From Polyangium jinanense (GTDB lineage: Bacteria; Myxococcota; Polyangia; Polyangiales; Polyangiaceae), in NCBI RefSeq assembly GCF_028435365.1, contig NZ_JAGTJJ010000004.1, positions 389,055 through 453,054 of the forward strand: a stretch of DNA of 64,000 bases, given 5' to 3'. This document shows positions 63,762 to 64,000 of this stretch, one piece after another; the first letter of the stretch is position 1, and every line of letters starts with the position of its first letter. A program made the position numbers and the translations under genes. The notes beneath the pieces were generated by a model, which made no database searches, was not told the origin of the DNA, and worked only from the letters and a program-made list of their open reading frames with translations.

Positions 63762-64000
63762 GGGGGATGGTCTCCTCTTCCTCGGGGGAAGGGTGATGGT
63801 GCGTCGAATGAAAGTCCGACGTGGGTGACGTCGGTGCGTGCGAGGGCTTTGTGCAAGGGGGATGCCAGGATTGCGGGTGGTGAGATTGGAGCGGGGGTGA
63901 GGTCGGAGTTTCGTGGGGCGAGGGGCGGGTGTGGCGGGGCAGAATTGGGCGTCGGGGGTGGGATTGGGCGGGGTGGATGGGAGGGGGGATCGGGCTGGAT
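63762..64000. other. G-rich end of the window
   Basis: About 240 bases, increasingly G-rich with short GGGG runs. No start codon with a long frame and no recognisable repeat; a promoter region for the minus-strand gene at 63761 probably lies here. Confidence 0.3.

Overview
The window is high-GC DNA that reads like a chromosome segment of a myxobacterium, most likely order Polyangiales (Sorangium/Polyangium type). The signs are: strong GC third-position bias; frequent GTG and TTG starts; many lipoproteins with Gly- or Pro-rich linkers; a MYXO-CTERM-like tail; two eukaryote-like Ser/Thr kinases; a bifunctional geosmin synthase; and an orphan single-module NRPS. No rRNA, tRNA, CRISPR array, insertion sequence or prophage was recognised. 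The genus is an inference from gene content.

Layout. 1-7.8 kb is one long minus-strand run: a truncated Cys/Met-metabolism PLP enzyme, an SGNH-like lipoprotein, an RdgC-like protein split over two overlapping genes, a sirtuin, a small XRE regulator, and a three-gene overlapping operon (jelly-roll-like protein, radical SAM/SPASM, FGE-like protein). 7.9-17.4 kb is mixed housekeeping and lipoprotein genes (esterase, DUF423, cupin, DUF255, quinone oxidoreductase). 17.5-20.5 kb holds two tandem paralogous PAS-STAS stress regulators with duplicated promoters. 20.9-25.2 kb holds a sarcosine/dimethylglycine dehydrogenase-like gene, then a TetR regulator and an aldo/keto reductase that share a probable operator.

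25.2-32.1 kb is the most striking part: a geosmin synthase gene followed by two different family 2B encapsulin shell genes (HK97 fold with an inserted cyclic-nucleotide-binding domain) and an MscS channel, all in one direction, with a strong hairpin between the two shell genes. This suggests a protein shell around geosmin synthesis, possibly built from two subunits. 32.6-37.4 kb is an amidase translationally coupled to a large TPR Ser/Thr kinase, with large palindromes upstream.

37.6-47.1 kb has lipoproteins, a DACNV (DisA-N-like) sensor protein, a PfkB kinase, an L,D-transpeptidase, an alpha/beta hydrolase, a PTH2-type hydrolase, a PspA-like gene with a doubtful 5' end, an EEP phosphatase and a membrane-anchored PD-(D/E)XK-like protein. 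47.4-52.8 kb is a kinase / FG-GAP lipoprotein / PEGA-TPR operon. 52.8-63.8 kb has a phosphotransferase, DUF1993, an A-PCP-methyltransferase NRPS, a membrane-tethered ECF sigma factor divergent from an exported protein, a Cys-rich lipoprotein, a second XRE regulator, a ferritin-like lipoprotein, a MITE-like element and a small hypothetical gene. All functions come from reading motifs by eye; no database search was run.
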